From: Nitrososphaerota archaeon
GTDB lineage: Archaea > Thermoproteota > Nitrososphaeria > Nitrososphaerales > Nitrosopumilaceae
Length of the DNA stretch: 59,727 bases
Reading direction: 5' to 3'
Assembly: GCA_028867275.1 (NCBI GenBank)
Contig: JAGWGU010000003.1
Coordinates: 1-59,727 of the forward strand
In this document: positions 36,534 to 44,254 of the stretch, piece by piece
Numbering within the stretch: the stretch's first letter is position 1
Layout: each line of letters starts with the position of its first letter
Notes under the pieces: model-generated
What the model saw: the letters and a program-made list of their open reading frames with translations, nothing else
What the model was told of the DNA's origin: nothing
Database searches by the model: none
Program-made: the position numbers and the translations under genes

Positions 36534-36710
36534 ATGAAGAATCGTGATTACAAGGTAACTGGAAGAACTGTCCATAAATTTGGAAAAGGCTCCAGATGGT
36601 GTAAAAGATGTGGCGATTATAATGCAGTTATTCAAAAATATGATCTTGATCTTTGCAGACGGTGCTTCAGAGAAGTTGCAGACTCGTTAGGGTTTAGGAA
36701 ATTCAAGTGA
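36534..36710 (+). CDS. rps14: 30S ribosomal protein uS14, zinc type
   Basis: A 58-residue protein [30 protein letters not shown]...[20 protein letters not shown]. It has CxxC and CxxC pairs (WCKRC, LCRRC) that bind zinc. Sits between uL5 and uS8 as usual. Its start codon is 1 base after the uL5 stop. Confidence 0.95.
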   Translation: MKNRDYKVTGRTVHKFGKGSRWCKRCGDYNAVIQKYDLDLCRRCFREVADSLGFRKFK

Positions 36711-36716
36711 TAAGAT

Positions 36717-37109
36717 ATGCCAGCAACTAATATTCTAGCAAACATGTTTGTAACACTATACAACACTGAGGCAAGAAGAAAAGGGGAATGTGTTGTATTG
36801 CCTACATCAAAACTTGCAACAGATGTACTCAAGACTCTACAAAATCATAATTACATTGGGGAATTTGAGCACGTTGATGACAAGAAGGGTGGCAAGTTTA
36901 AGATTCAACTATTGGCAAAAATCACAAAATGTGGTGCAATCACGCCTAGATTCAAGGTAAAAAAAGACGGTTATGCCAAGTGGGAGCAGCAATATTTGCC
37001 ATCATATTCACGTGGCATGCTTATTGTAACCACAAATCAAGGAGTGATGTCTCATCATGAGGCAATAAAGAGTGGCTTGGGAGGGCTATTGATAGGATTT
37101 GTCTACTAA
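36717..37109 (+). CDS. rps8: 30S ribosomal protein uS8
   Basis: A 130-residue central-domain protein. It has NILANMFVTLYNTEARRKGECVV near the N-terminus, then the C-terminal SRGMLIVTTNQGVMSHHEAIKSGLGG. Ends 11 bases inside the start of uL6. Confidence 0.95.
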   Translation: MPATNILANMFVTLYNTEARRKGECVVLPTSKLATDVLKTLQNHNYIGEFEHVDDKKGGKFKIQLLAKITKCGAITPRFKVKKDGYAKWEQQYLPSYSRGMLIVTTNQGVMSHHEAIKSGLGGLLIGFVY

Positions 37110-37653
37110 AACTGAGATACACGAAGTAACAATACCAATTCCTGATGCAGTCAAGGCATCTATAACCCACAAGATATTGCATGTCCAAGGACCACTAGGT
37201 AAAACAAGAAAGACATTCAAAAAAATTCCAGTAGAAGTACAAGTTGAAGGGAAAAATGTCATCTTAAAATCAATAGGAATTCGTAAAAGAGATTATGCAA
37301 TATTCAAGACTGCAGAATCTATAATCAATACCCTGTTCAAGGGTGTCCAGACTGGATATACATTCAAGATGAAAGTTGTATATGCACACTTTCCAATCAC
37401 TGTCAAGGTAAAAGATGGACACATTCATGTGGAAAACTTTCAAGGCGAACGTGCAGCACGTGTCTCAAAAATATTTGGCGATACCAAGGTAGTTGCAAAA
37501 GGTGATGATGTGATAATCACCGGTCCTGTATTGACTGATGTATCACAGACTGCTGGAAGTCTCCAACAAAACACCAAAGTCAAAAACAAAGATCACCGAG
37601 TTTTTCTTGACGGTCTTTATCTTTTTGAGAAACTTGACAAGATCGAAAAATAG
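37099..37653 (+). CDS. rpl6: 50S ribosomal protein uL6
   Basis: A 184-residue protein at the factor-binding region. Reads VQGPLGKTRKTFKKIPVEVQ, VQTGYTFKMKVVYAHFPITVKVK and DHRVFLDGLYLFEKLDK. TTG start overlaps the uS8 end. It is the last ribosomal gene here; the usual archaeal followers eL32, eL19, uL18, uS5, uL30 and uL15 are absent, and a tRNA follows. Confidence 0.95.
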   Translation: MSTKTEIHEVTIPIPDAVKASITHKILHVQGPLGKTRKTFKKIPVEVQVEGKNVILKSIGIRKRDYAIFKTAESIINTLFKGVQTGYTFKMKVVYAHFPITVKVKDGHIHVENFQGERAARVSKIFGDTKVVAKGDDVIITGPVLTDVSQTAGSLQQNTKVKNKDHRVFLDGLYLFEKLDKIEK

Positions 37654-37697
37654 ATTCAGCAAAGAATAAATCCGCTTATCCTACGAACAAGTCTGTT

Positions 37698-37770
37698 GCC
37701 GCCCTAGCTCAGCGTGGTAGAGCAGCTGGCTGTTAACCAGCGGGTCGCCAGTTCAAGTCTGGCGGGCGGC
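37698..37770 (+). tRNA. tRNA-Asn (anticodon GTT)
   Basis: A 73-base cloverleaf: acceptor GCCGCCC / GGGCGGC, D arm GCTC...GAGC, anticodon stem GCTGG / CCAGC around CTGTTAA (GTT), T arm GCCAG-TTCAAGT-CTGGC. No intron, no encoded CCA. Follows the ribosomal operon by 44 bases. Confidence 0.96.
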
Positions 37771-37775
37771 GCTTT

Positions 37776-37805
37776 AATATTTCTAAATTCGAATTATGAA
37801 ATATT
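37776..37805. repeat. palindromic element, copy 1
   Basis: A near-palindrome built as AATATTTC-TA-AATTCGAATT-AT-GAAATATT. The 22-base core (37780-37801) recurs at 37862-37883, 40444-40465 and 42284-42305 with the same arm spacing. Intergenic, after tRNA-Asn. Confidence 0.65.
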
Positions 37806-37861
37806 TGTTTTTGATTATCGTAATTCCAAAATTCAAAAATTACGTGTTTGTAGATATGATG

Positions 37862-37883
37862 TTTCTAAACTCGAGTTATGAAA
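37862..37883. repeat. palindromic element, copy 2
   Basis: TTTC-TA-AACTCGAGTT-AT-GAAA. The two base changes from copy 1 in the centre (T to C and A to G) are symmetric, so the palindrome is kept. It lies 82 bases after copy 1 and about 92 bases before the start of the zinc-ribbon gene at 37975. Confidence 0.65.
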
Positions 37884-37960
37884 TATTGTAATGCGATCAC
37901 ATGTTAGTGTATTCTATTAGACAATATGGATCTAATACGGATCATATTATGATGATACAT

Positions 37961-37967
37961 GCAGGAG
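37961..37967 (+). promoter_or_regulatory. strong ribosome binding site
   Basis: A clear purine-rich site (GCAGGAGGTCC) ends about 7 bases before the TTG start at 37975. It is notable because many genes here look leaderless, and it decides the TTG start. Confidence 0.6.
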
Positions 37968-37974
37968 GTCCGCA

Positions 37975-38241
37975 TTGGCCAGAACAAGACGCGCAAATAG
38001 ATATTGCGTGGATTGTGGGGGTAGACTAGTTTACTATCCTCGCCTTTCAAACCCTAAAGCTCCCAACGAATACAGGGTTCTGGTTTATGCTTGTCCCGAC
38101 TGCACTAAAGATTTTGATAAACCAAAGATGTTCTCCATTAAACGAAATGTGGTAGACGAGCCAATAGAAACAGTAGAGATAGAGATTGTCCAAGCCCGGG
38201 AAAAAATCCCTGAAATGGTAAAAACATCTACCACCAGCTGA
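37975..38241 (+). CDS. zinc-ribbon protein
   Basis: An 88-residue protein with a zinc ribbon: YCVDCGG at the N-terminus and a second pair ACPDC at about residue 40. The C-terminal half is charged, EPIETVEIEIVQAREKIPEM. TTG start fixed by a good Shine-Dalgarno-like site. Family function unknown. It is the first gene of a small group with the genes at 38273 and perhaps 39070. Confidence 0.7.
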   Translation: MARTRRANRYCVDCGGRLVYYPRLSNPKAPNEYRVLVYACPDCTKDFDKPKMFSIKRNVVDEPIETVEIEIVQAREKIPEMVKTSTTS

Positions 38242-38272
38242 CAAAAATACTAGAGTACGACTAGAAAATATT

Positions 38273-38518
38273 TTGAAAATTGTGAGAGTATTTCACACAC
38301 CAAAATTAGGTGACCTTTTGGGCAAGATTGAACTTTCAGACTGGAGACAACGTCTAAGAGGACCCTTTACAAGTGCAGAACATATCATGTCCGATAATTG
38401 GAAATCTTGTGCGCTGGAGAAAGAATGGAAAAAGAATGCACGGGATCTTGACCGGATAAAAGATCTGCCACCTGAGACAGTAAATATGGGATTTGAGTTT
38501 TCTACTGTAAAAAGGTGA
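38273..38518 (+). CDS. conserved hypothetical protein
   Basis: An 81-residue soluble protein starting with TTG: MKIVRVFHTPKLGDLLGKIELSDWRQRLRGPFTSAEHIMSDNW. No cysteine cluster. Basic and tryptophan-containing. It follows the zinc-ribbon gene by 31 bases. No family recognised. Confidence 0.6.
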   Translation: MKIVRVFHTPKLGDLLGKIELSDWRQRLRGPFTSAEHIMSDNWKSCALEKEWKKNARDLDRIKDLPPETVNMGFEFSTVKR

Positions 38519-38559
38519 CAGTACTGTTACCATTGAAAAATAGAACAACTTCCCACAAT

Positions 38560-38814
38560 ATGGCGCAACCACCAAAGATTTCTAACAATCTACACTTTCT
38601 AGTTTTGTCATTTTTTGCCAAACTTTTGGCTCTAAACCCCCTGGTTTTGGGACATAAACTTGCCAAGTTTCTGGATTTTTTCATGCCTGGATATGGCGGT
38701 AATCTTTTACATTATTTCCTGGCCAGGAAATTTGGTCTAAAAATCCAGGGTTTAGCTTTTGTTCATGACGCCAAAAGAAAACAAGACTCTAACTGGGTAA
38801 TGGGGGTGTTTTGA
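38560..38814 (+). CDS. doubtful small protein in G/C-run region
   Basis: An 84-residue frame starting MAQPPKISNNLHFLVLSFFAKLL with hydrophobic stretches. The stretch is unlike its neighbours: runs of C and G, and inverted pieces such as TAAACCCCCTGG versus CCAGGGTTTA. A frame on the opposite strand is equally open over part of it. It may be a real small membrane protein or a non-coding repetitive stretch. Low confidence. Confidence 0.25.
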   Translation: MAQPPKISNNLHFLVLSFFAKLLALNPLVLGHKLAKFLDFFMPGYGGNLLHYFLARKFGLKIQGLAFVHDAKRKQDSNWVMGVF

Positions 38815-39069
38815 CCCTTGGCTGTTATTAGTACGCTCAAGTGTTACACCCCCCCTAAAATTGGTCATTTTTGAAAAAATCACATTATGCCTGATTGGCT
38901 GAAAATAACAGGGGGTTTAACTTTCAAGCATAAACTGGAAAAAATGGATATTTTTAAAATCGACCATTTTAGACCGTTTTTTGGGCAAAAATTGGACCAT
39001 GATCAGGCAAGTTTTGGTGGTAATAGGGGGGTAGAAATAGACCATAATACCATAAAGAATTGTATTTCT
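38815..39069. other. G/C-run region without a supported gene
   Basis: Contains C7 (near 38849), G6 (near 39023) and other homopolymer runs, and pieces such as ATTGGTCATTT and CGACCATTTTAGACC that resemble each other in inverted orientation. No motif-bearing gene was found until the zinc protein at 39070. Confidence 0.4.
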
Positions 39070-39204
39070 ATGGTTTTATGCTACAAATGTTTTGAAGAAA
39101 AACACCACGACTGTATGGGTAAGCAGGGCCTATTTGTTTGCGAATGTGAACTCTGCAAGAAAGATGCAAAAGCAATCAACAATGTAATCACTCCAAACAA
39201 GTAA
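39070..39204 (+). CDS. 44-residue cysteine-rich zinc protein
   Basis: A small protein MVLCYKCFEEKHHDCMGKQG then LFVCECELCKKDAKA. It has three cysteine clusters, CYKC, HHDC and CECELC, fit for one or two zinc ions. ATG 39070; a longer frame upstream exists but lacks conserved features. Function unknown. Confidence 0.6.
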   Translation: MVLCYKCFEEKHHDCMGKQGLFVCECELCKKDAKAINNVITPNK

Positions 39205-39238
39205 ATCTAAAGAAAACTATCAAAATTCTAGATGAAAT

Positions 39239-39790
39239 CTATGGTTTACCTGCATCTTCCCAATACTTGAGCCAATTGCTTGCAATTTCATTTTGTGCAG
39301 TTTTTAGAGATAATGCACCAGCGCAAACCTGCTTGTGTAGATAGTTTTCAAACTTGTCTTTATCATAGGAATTCGGGTCTGTATAGCGTGATTCTGGCCA
39401 TAAATTACGAACATCTGCTGGAGCTCCTCCTATTTCAAGAGGGATCAAATGGTCCAATTCATAGTTCTTTGGAGAATCGGTAAATCCATAGGCCTGCATG
39501 CGTTCTTGTTTTATTGGGTCTGTCACAGAAACTGGAGGTCTTACTGTCTTTGTATATCCACTAACACAGATGGTAGAATCTATGTTATCCTGTGTTACTG
39601 ATGGATCAGCTGCCCCTGGAGTACACTTGGGATCTGGTAAAACACCGTTGACTGTTTGACATGTTGATGTTGTAGTAGAAATCACATTATTGCTTCCAGT
39701 CTGCGTTGTATTGTGACTAGTTTGAGAATATGACATGACTCCAATTATTGCCAAGATTACCGGAATTACGATGATTACAGATTTTTTCAT
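39239..39790 (-). CDS. secreted HNH-like nuclease fold protein
   Basis: A 183-residue exported protein: membrane-spanning signal (residues 1-21), a Thr/Ser/Asn-rich linker, then the motif YELDHLIPLEIGGAPADVRNLWPE (about 111-134), the HNH-type core DH...N seen in bacterial surface proteins of this kind. Three more cysteines (TC, KC, IC) and a later VC suggest disulfides. It may degrade external DNA for nutrient use. Activity is inferred. Minus strand, tail-to-tail with the zinc protein at 39070. Confidence 0.75.
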   Translation of the reverse strand: MKKSVIIVIPVILAIIGVMSYSQTSHNTTQTGSNNVISTTTSTCQTVNGVLPDPKCTPGAADPSVTQDNIDSTICVSGYTKTVRPPVSVTDPIKQERMQAYGFTDSPKNYELDHLIPLEIGGAPADVRNLWPESRYTDPNSYDKDKFENYLHKQVCAGALSLKTAQNEIASNWLKYWEDAGKP

Positions 39791-39863
39791 AAAATGTGGC
39801 TCAAATAATTGGCCCTTTAATCTTTATGTTGAATTTTTGATCCAGTCTTTAATAAAGTAAATT

Positions 39864-39894
39864 ATCGTGAGAGAGGCACAAAAACCCTCACGAT
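39864..39894. repeat. hairpin in the gap upstream of the HNH-like gene
   Basis: ATCGTGAG (39864-39871) pairs perfectly with CTCACGAT (39887-39894), 15-base loop. It lies between the gene at 40006 and the HNH-like gene, both on the minus strand, and could be a terminator or attenuator. Confidence 0.4.
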
Positions 39895-40005
39895 TCTAGG
39901 CCTGGTCAGTTATGGGTAGCCATTTAGTGAATTGTTCTGATGATATCTTAAGTCTCCAGTAGAACTTTGTGGATGTTTTAGCTAGATTTTTTTTAAACTC
40001 CGGTG

Positions 40006-40302
40006 CTAGACATGTACCGTATGATCGTGTCTATAATTGCACGATGGACATTGAAATACCTGATGCATATCTCCAATGATGTCTTTTTCTGTCTTGGAAA
40101 TCAGTTTGTCCATGGCAAGACCGTTTCTTGGGCAGTCATAATTTGGACAAGGCATGTCGTAATCTAGTATGTGATCAAGACAAAAATATCCTAGTTTTGA
40201 TGAATAGATGCCTTCATTATTGCACTGGGTTTTTTCACATCTCCTTTTCTTGTGCAAAAAACCCTTCGGAATTCTATTTGCACGAATATCTTTTTCATCC
40301 AT
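40006..40302 (-). CDS. cysteine-rich zinc protein
   Basis: A 98-residue protein with several metal-binding clusters: RRCEKTQCNN, a YFCLDHILD, MPCPNYDCPRN and FQCPSCNYRHDH. The spacing suggests two or more zinc sites. Nothing suggests export. The N-terminal IPKGFLHKKRRCE is very basic, so a nucleic-acid role is possible. No family assigned. Confidence 0.6.
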   Translation of the reverse strand: MDEKDIRANRIPKGFLHKKRRCEKTQCNNEGIYSSKLGYFCLDHILDYDMPCPNYDCPRNGLAMDKLISKTEKDIIGDMHQVFQCPSCNYRHDHTVHV

Positions 40303-40443
40303 GTGTTAAATTACAATGTCTGTAATTTAAGAATCATTGATTGGTACACCCGTTAGTTTCCTTGGAATTGAATGTATTGTAGCTTTGCCTTGTGACATTT
40401 TAAACCAAAAGAGCGATTTATTCTATCCTGATTATACATAATA

Positions 40444-40465
40444 TTTCAAAATTCGAATGTGGAAA
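40444..40465. repeat. palindromic element, copy 3
   Basis: TTTC-AA-AATTCGAATG-TG-GAAA. One symmetric position is lost compared with copies 1 and 4, but the arms TTTC/GAAA and the TTCGAA core keep the spacing. Intergenic, upstream of a candidate small gene at 40539. Confidence 0.55.
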
Positions 40466-40538
40466 GATTTGAAGTAAATGTTCTGATATCACAAGCAACT
40501 GATGCAGAAATTTAAAAAAATCATAGACTTTAACGTGA

Positions 40539-40643
40539 GTGTCTCTTGAAAAAATCCTAGAAGAGTTAAATTTTACAAAAAACGGATGGCTAAAATTGTT
40601 GTCTGGGAATTATCTTTTTTTAAATACTAATATCAAATCCTAG
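40539..40643 (+). CDS. candidate 34-residue protein
   Basis: A frame reading MSLEKILEELNFTKNGWLK then LLSGNYLFLNTNIKS. GTG start about 25 bases after a TATA-like TTTAAAAAA (40511-40519), which would make it leaderless. Amphipathic helix then Gly-Asn-rich strand pattern. Without conservation data it is a guess. Confidence 0.3.
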   Translation: MSLEKILEELNFTKNGWLKLLSGNYLFLNTNIKS

Positions 40644-40667
40644 GGGTGAAATAAAAAGATCATTGAT

Positions 40668-41027
40668 TTACTTGAGCAGCAAAGTTAACTCTGAAGATAA
40701 TTCGTTCAAATTGTATGGTGGATCTGATAAAATATGTGATTCATGCTTTGGTAATGCATTAATCATTTCTTCCAGTTTCGTATCATTTGATTTTTCTGCT
40801 TGAATTATTGAAGATGTCGTTTTGTCCATGGCAACGTTTCTCATTTTTATGATCATCTCATCATTGTCTTGCTCCGCCTTGGCAAATACGTCGGCAACTT
40901 TCTGAGATAAAATCTGTAGATCATGTATTTTGTCTTGAGATGGATCTTTTTTTATGGAACTTTGTTTTATTCTTGACTGATTAATTTTGGTTGTAATGCG
41001 CCCATTCTTTCCTTCTTGTATTGACAT
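40668..41027 (-). CDS. hypothetical helical protein
   Basis: A 119-residue acidic/basic mixed protein without membrane segment: QSRIKQSSIKKDPSQDKIHDLQILSQKVADVFAKAEQDNDEMI. It has a coiled-coil-like centre (about 37-75). No recognisable family. Divergent from the gene at 41191. Confidence 0.5.
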   Translation of the reverse strand: MSIQEGKNGRITTKINQSRIKQSSIKKDPSQDKIHDLQILSQKVADVFAKAEQDNDEMIIKMRNVAMDKTTSSIIQAEKSNDTKLEEMINALPKHESHILSDPPYNLNELSSELTLLLK

Positions 41028-41190
41028 GATGAAATGTATATGTTGGAATGCTATATTATGGACTAGCGCGTAACATCATAAACTGACACATTTCCAAAGT
41101 TGGAAATATTACCTAAGGAGAAAAAATGTCTATTTCTAGTTTAGACGAGCCTCACTTCATGTTTAATAATTACATTTCTAAAGAATTCGT

Positions 41191-41532
41191 ATGGACAAGC
41201 ACGAGATTAAGATTTTGATATCCCAGAAACCCACTGAAATACAAATGAAAAAGTTGCAAGAATATTTCAATGAAATGCCATTTGATGAGATTCTAACAGG
41301 TTTGAATTTTGCAAAAAACAGGTGGACTGCAAAGGATGCAGGAGTGCTCAAAGTGGGTAGAAAGAGCATAATAAACAAGGAAATCCATTCCGTTACTTCA
41401 GAGCAGGCCCAGTGGAGGCTAAAAAACTGGAAGATGATGATTGCAAATTACAGAAAACTAGGGTACAGCTATCCGACCATATCTAGAATCAAGAAGCACT
41501 TTGTAGAATTGAGTAAAAAGCGCTCTAGATAG
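41191..41532 (+). CDS. basic conserved hypothetical protein
   Basis: A 113-residue basic protein: MDKHEIKILISQKPTEIQMKKLQEYFNEM, TLxx...NFAKNRWTAKDAGVL, and the C-terminal KLGYSYPTISRIKKHFVELSKKRSR. The RRW-like aromatic and basic residues suggest nucleic-acid binding. Overlaps the convergent CdvB-like gene by 8 bases. Confidence 0.55.
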   Translation: MDKHEIKILISQKPTEIQMKKLQEYFNEMPFDEILTGLNFAKNRWTAKDAGVLKVGRKSIINKEIHSVTSEQAQWRLKNWKMMIANYRKLGYSYPTISRIKKHFVELSKKRSR

Positions 41533-42163
41533 GCTCTGGCGCTTTTGTTGTGGAACCAAGTGTTGGAGGAAGATCTGGAATGTTCTGTCTTACATGTCCC
41601 TCCAATATGGCATGTGCCTCTTCCAATATCTGGTTTGTCTCTGAGTTTGATGTCTCTGTGACAAATGAGTTGTCGCCGTTTACAGATGCTCCAGACATTA
41701 TCTCTCCTAGTATGTTTGACAAGTCTGACATGGATGAATCTGCTGCTGGCATTAGTCCATTCAGGCCTGCTCCAAGTCCCTTTATTATTGACATGCAAGG
41801 ACTGAGTGTCACTACAACATCTCCAAGCTCTGATATTGTGTTCAGTCTTAACTGAATCTGTTCCATGGCTAGTTTTGCGCCTGTAACCATGTTGTTCATC
41901 TTTCTAATCTCGTGCAATTCAGTAGCATAAGCGTTAGAGTATGCCTTGTTGTGTGATCTAACTGCCTCTACCACTTTTTTAAAGATAAACTCATCCTTTT
42001 CCTTTAATTTTTTTGAAATAGAATCAAGTTTTATGATTTGTAACTGTAATTTCTTTTGAGCCTCATCAATCTTGGGCTTTAATGGGGCATCTGGTTTTAC
42101 CTTGTCGATTACCTTTTGAGAGATGCTCTCTTTCTGTACATTCCATTTGTTTGTAAAGTTCAT
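41525..42163 (-). CDS. cdvB: CdvB, ESCRT-III-like cell division protein
   Basis: A 212-residue ESCRT-III/Snf7-related protein of the Cdv division system, which assembles filaments at the division site. The core (about 30-125) has KPKIDEAQKKLQLQIIKLDSISKKLKEKDEFIFKKVVEAVRSHN and EIRKMNNMVTGAKLAMEQIQLRLNTISELGDVVVTLSPCMSIIKGLG. The tail NIPDLPPTLG is a MIM2-like proline motif that could bind the MIT domain of the ATPase CdvC. No cdvA or cdvC in the window, so it may be one of several paralogs. Confidence 0.86.
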   Translation of the reverse strand: MNFTNKWNVQKESISQKVIDKVKPDAPLKPKIDEAQKKLQLQIIKLDSISKKLKEKDEFIFKKVVEAVRSHNKAYSNAYATELHEIRKMNNMVTGAKLAMEQIQLRLNTISELGDVVVTLSPCMSIIKGLGAGLNGLMPAADSSMSDLSNILGEIMSGASVNGDNSFVTETSNSETNQILEEAHAILEGHVRQNIPDLPPTLGSTTKAPEPI

Positions 42164-42280
42164 TTTTTTACTGTGCCTTGATTTGAAATATTGTTTTAAA
42201 CAACCATGTTCTTACTTGATGTGTAACCATAGTGACAGCAGTGCGGGGTTACAGTAAAATACTGCACTGATTGATTTTAT

Positions 42281-42308
42281 ATGTTTCTAAATTCGAATTT
42301 AGAAACAT
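42281..42308. repeat. palindromic element, copy 4 (perfect 28-bp palindrome)
   Basis: Built as ATG-TTTC-TA-AATTCGAATT-TA-GAAA-CAT, it is a perfect palindrome over 28 bases (42281-42308), centred between 42294 and 42295. It starts 11 bases downstream of the end of the DipZ-like gene (minus strand) and about 120 bases upstream of the CdvB start. It fits a dimer-binding operator or cruciform-forming terminator. Confidence 0.7.
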
Positions 42309-42318
42309 TGTGTCTTGA

Positions 42319-43467
42319 TTATCCGAAGGTAAACGTGTAGATTTCAAAGCCTGGATGAGCTGTAATGGTAAGAGTGTGAGAGCCTGCTTGCTTTGTTGAT
42401 ATGATATTGTACAGCCTATGTTCTGAAATCATGGCTGTGCCATTTTTGGTATCTTGACCTGCATCATTGCTTGTAACTGGTTTACCGTCAAGGAGTATCT
42501 GTATTCCAGTTCCAGGTCCTGATGCCACGATGTGTACATCTTGTGCTGTATATGGCAGAATTATTTTACCATTATCTGATGATAACTTCATGCTGTCATG
42601 AAGGTTCTGCCACTGACCATCAAGATAGAAGTGATCTTTTTGCAAGTCTGATGGAATTGTATAACTGACTATTTTTTCTGGCTCAAATCCTTCCGAATTT
42701 CCAAAATAGTTTCTTCCATCTGCAAAGTCATATCCGAAATAAAGTTCTGGTGTCTGGTACAATGAAAATTCATGTGCATGCAAATTAACAAGGCTTTGAT
42801 CTACCGTTGTATTTAGTCCAAGTCTTTTTGCTCTCTGATCAAGTAGCTGTTGAATTACCTTTTCTGTTTGATCATACTCTCCTTCTCCAAAGTGAGTGTG
42901 TCGGATGTGTCCAAGATCATCTGTGATATATTCTGCAGGCCAATATCTGTTTGAAAATGCATCCCATGTCATGTGATCACTGTCAAGTACTATTGGATAT
43001 GTCAGTCCATATTTTTGTGCGGCCATCTTTACATTGTTTAGATCTTTTTCAAACTCAAACTCTGGAGAGTGCACTCCGATTATCAACAAACCCTTGTCTG
43101 CATATTTGTCATTCCATGCTTTAAGATATGGAAAAGTTCTGATACAGTTGATACAGCTATAAGTCCAAAAATCATACAACACTACCTTATCTTTGATCTT
43201 TGCCTGCAATTCTTCTGGTGTGGTGTTGATGTACCCTGCAATGCCTACTAAATCTGGGGCTTTTGGATAACTGCTTTCATCAGGATATGAAGCAAGATTT
43301 GTACTTGTATTGTTTCCGGTATTTGTCTTGTCTGCAAGTATTTGACTTCCTGTGCTTGCAACTGTCTTGTCAAGTGACATAAAAAATGCCCCTATTCCTC
43401 CCAATGCTATAGCTATGATTATCGCACCAATTATTGCGGTTTTGATCTCTTTTCTCATTATTATCAT
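42319..43467 (-). CDS. membrane-anchored thioredoxin-like protein, DipZ/TlpA type
   Basis: A 382-residue protein with one N-terminal membrane helix (about 9-29) and an external TlpA-type redoxin domain. The active site is FWTYSCINCIRTFPYLKAW (C105, C108), then VIGVHSPEFEFEKD and a cis-Pro-like AEYITDD. A C-terminal domain (about 240-382, with LDGQWQNLHDS and a CBM-like fold) matches the DipZ family C-terminus. It would relay electrons from CcdA to external thiols. Overlaps ccdA by 4 bases. Confidence 0.87.
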   Translation of the reverse strand: MIIMRKEIKTAIIGAIIIAIALGGIGAFFMSLDKTVASTGSQILADKTNTGNNTSTNLASYPDESSYPKAPDLVGIAGYINTTPEELQAKIKDKVVLYDFWTYSCINCIRTFPYLKAWNDKYADKGLLIIGVHSPEFEFEKDLNNVKMAAQKYGLTYPIVLDSDHMTWDAFSNRYWPAEYITDDLGHIRHTHFGEGEYDQTEKVIQQLLDQRAKRLGLNTTVDQSLVNLHAHEFSLYQTPELYFGYDFADGRNYFGNSEGFEPEKIVSYTIPSDLQKDHFYLDGQWQNLHDSMKLSSDNGKIILPYTAQDVHIVASGPGTGIQILLDGKPVTSNDAGQDTKNGTAMISEHRLYNIISTKQAGSHTLTITAHPGFEIYTFTFG

Positions 43468-44195
43468 CCTAATAGTATATTATTTAGCAACGGAAAGCTT
43501 GCAATGGCAGCTAGCTGGTTTGTGTATACTAGAACTCCCAATATGATGATGAATGATCCCATTATTATGGAATAATACTTCAAATGCTTGCTCATTGATT
43601 TGATGAATCCTGTGAATCTTGAAAAGAATACTCCTAACAAGATAAACGGAATTCCAAGTCCTAGTGAATAGCTAAGAAGTAAGATGAATGCATGGCTTGG
43701 TGTTGTTGCAGCAAGAGTTAGAATACTTCCAAGGATTGGTCCAATGCATGGAGTCCAGCCGGTTGCAAATGCAAGACCAAATAGAAATGAAAGTGGATAA
43801 CTTGACTTGGTCCTGTTTGGCAAAATCTTTTTTTCAAAATTGAGTTTTGAAATCTTGGATGATAATAGCATGAAAACTCCAAATGCAATTATTATGATTC
43901 CGCCAACATGATTAAATCCTGCAAGCAAAGATCCTACAGATGTAGAAAGTACGCTATTTAGAATCACACCAAGTATTGAAAAAACAATTGTAAAACCTGC
44001 AACAAAAAATAATGTGTTTAATATGATGTTTAGTCTGCTTGCAACAAGGTTTACTGTACCGTTATTTTTTTGAAGATCTGTCAGCGTGGTACCGGAAATG
44101 TATGCAATAAACGCCGGAATCATTGGTAGTATGCATGGTGCAAGAAAAGAACCAAGTCCTGCTACAGCTGCAATGCCTATGGTGAGTTCTACCAT
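43464..44195 (-). CDS. ccdA: CcdA-type cytochrome c biogenesis / thiol transporter
   Basis: A 243-residue, six-helix membrane protein that carries reducing equivalents across the membrane. Two membrane cysteine sites fit the family: FLAPCILPMIPAFIAY and FATGWTPCIGPILGS. It is the membrane half of a DipZ system, here split from the redoxin half at 42319 (start and stop overlap by 4 bases), unlike the fused bacterial DipZ. Confidence 0.88.
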   Translation of the reverse strand: MVELTIGIAAVAGLGSFLAPCILPMIPAFIAYISGTTLTDLQKNNGTVNLVASRLNIILNTLFFVAGFTIVFSILGVILNSVLSTSVGSLLAGFNHVGGIIIIAFGVFMLLSSKISKLNFEKKILPNRTKSSYPLSFLFGLAFATGWTPCIGPILGSILTLAATTPSHAFILLLSYSLGLGIPFILLGVFFSRFTGFIKSMSKHLKYYSIIMGSFIIILGVLVYTNQLAAIASFPLLNNILLG

Positions 44196-44254
44196 GAATC
44201 GATTGACGCTGTTTTTTTATTAATACCTTGTTCCAAATCTCTTCCAGATTCGAG

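Noticed and set aside
38502-38684. 60-residue minus-strand frame in the G/C-run stretch
   Set aside because: Basic, irregular composition, overlaps the end of a better-supported gene and has no neighbour logic.
41091-41106. TTTCCAAAGTTGGAAA as part of the palindrome family
   Set aside because: The spacing between arms is different (8 instead of 14 bases) and the TTCGAA core is absent.
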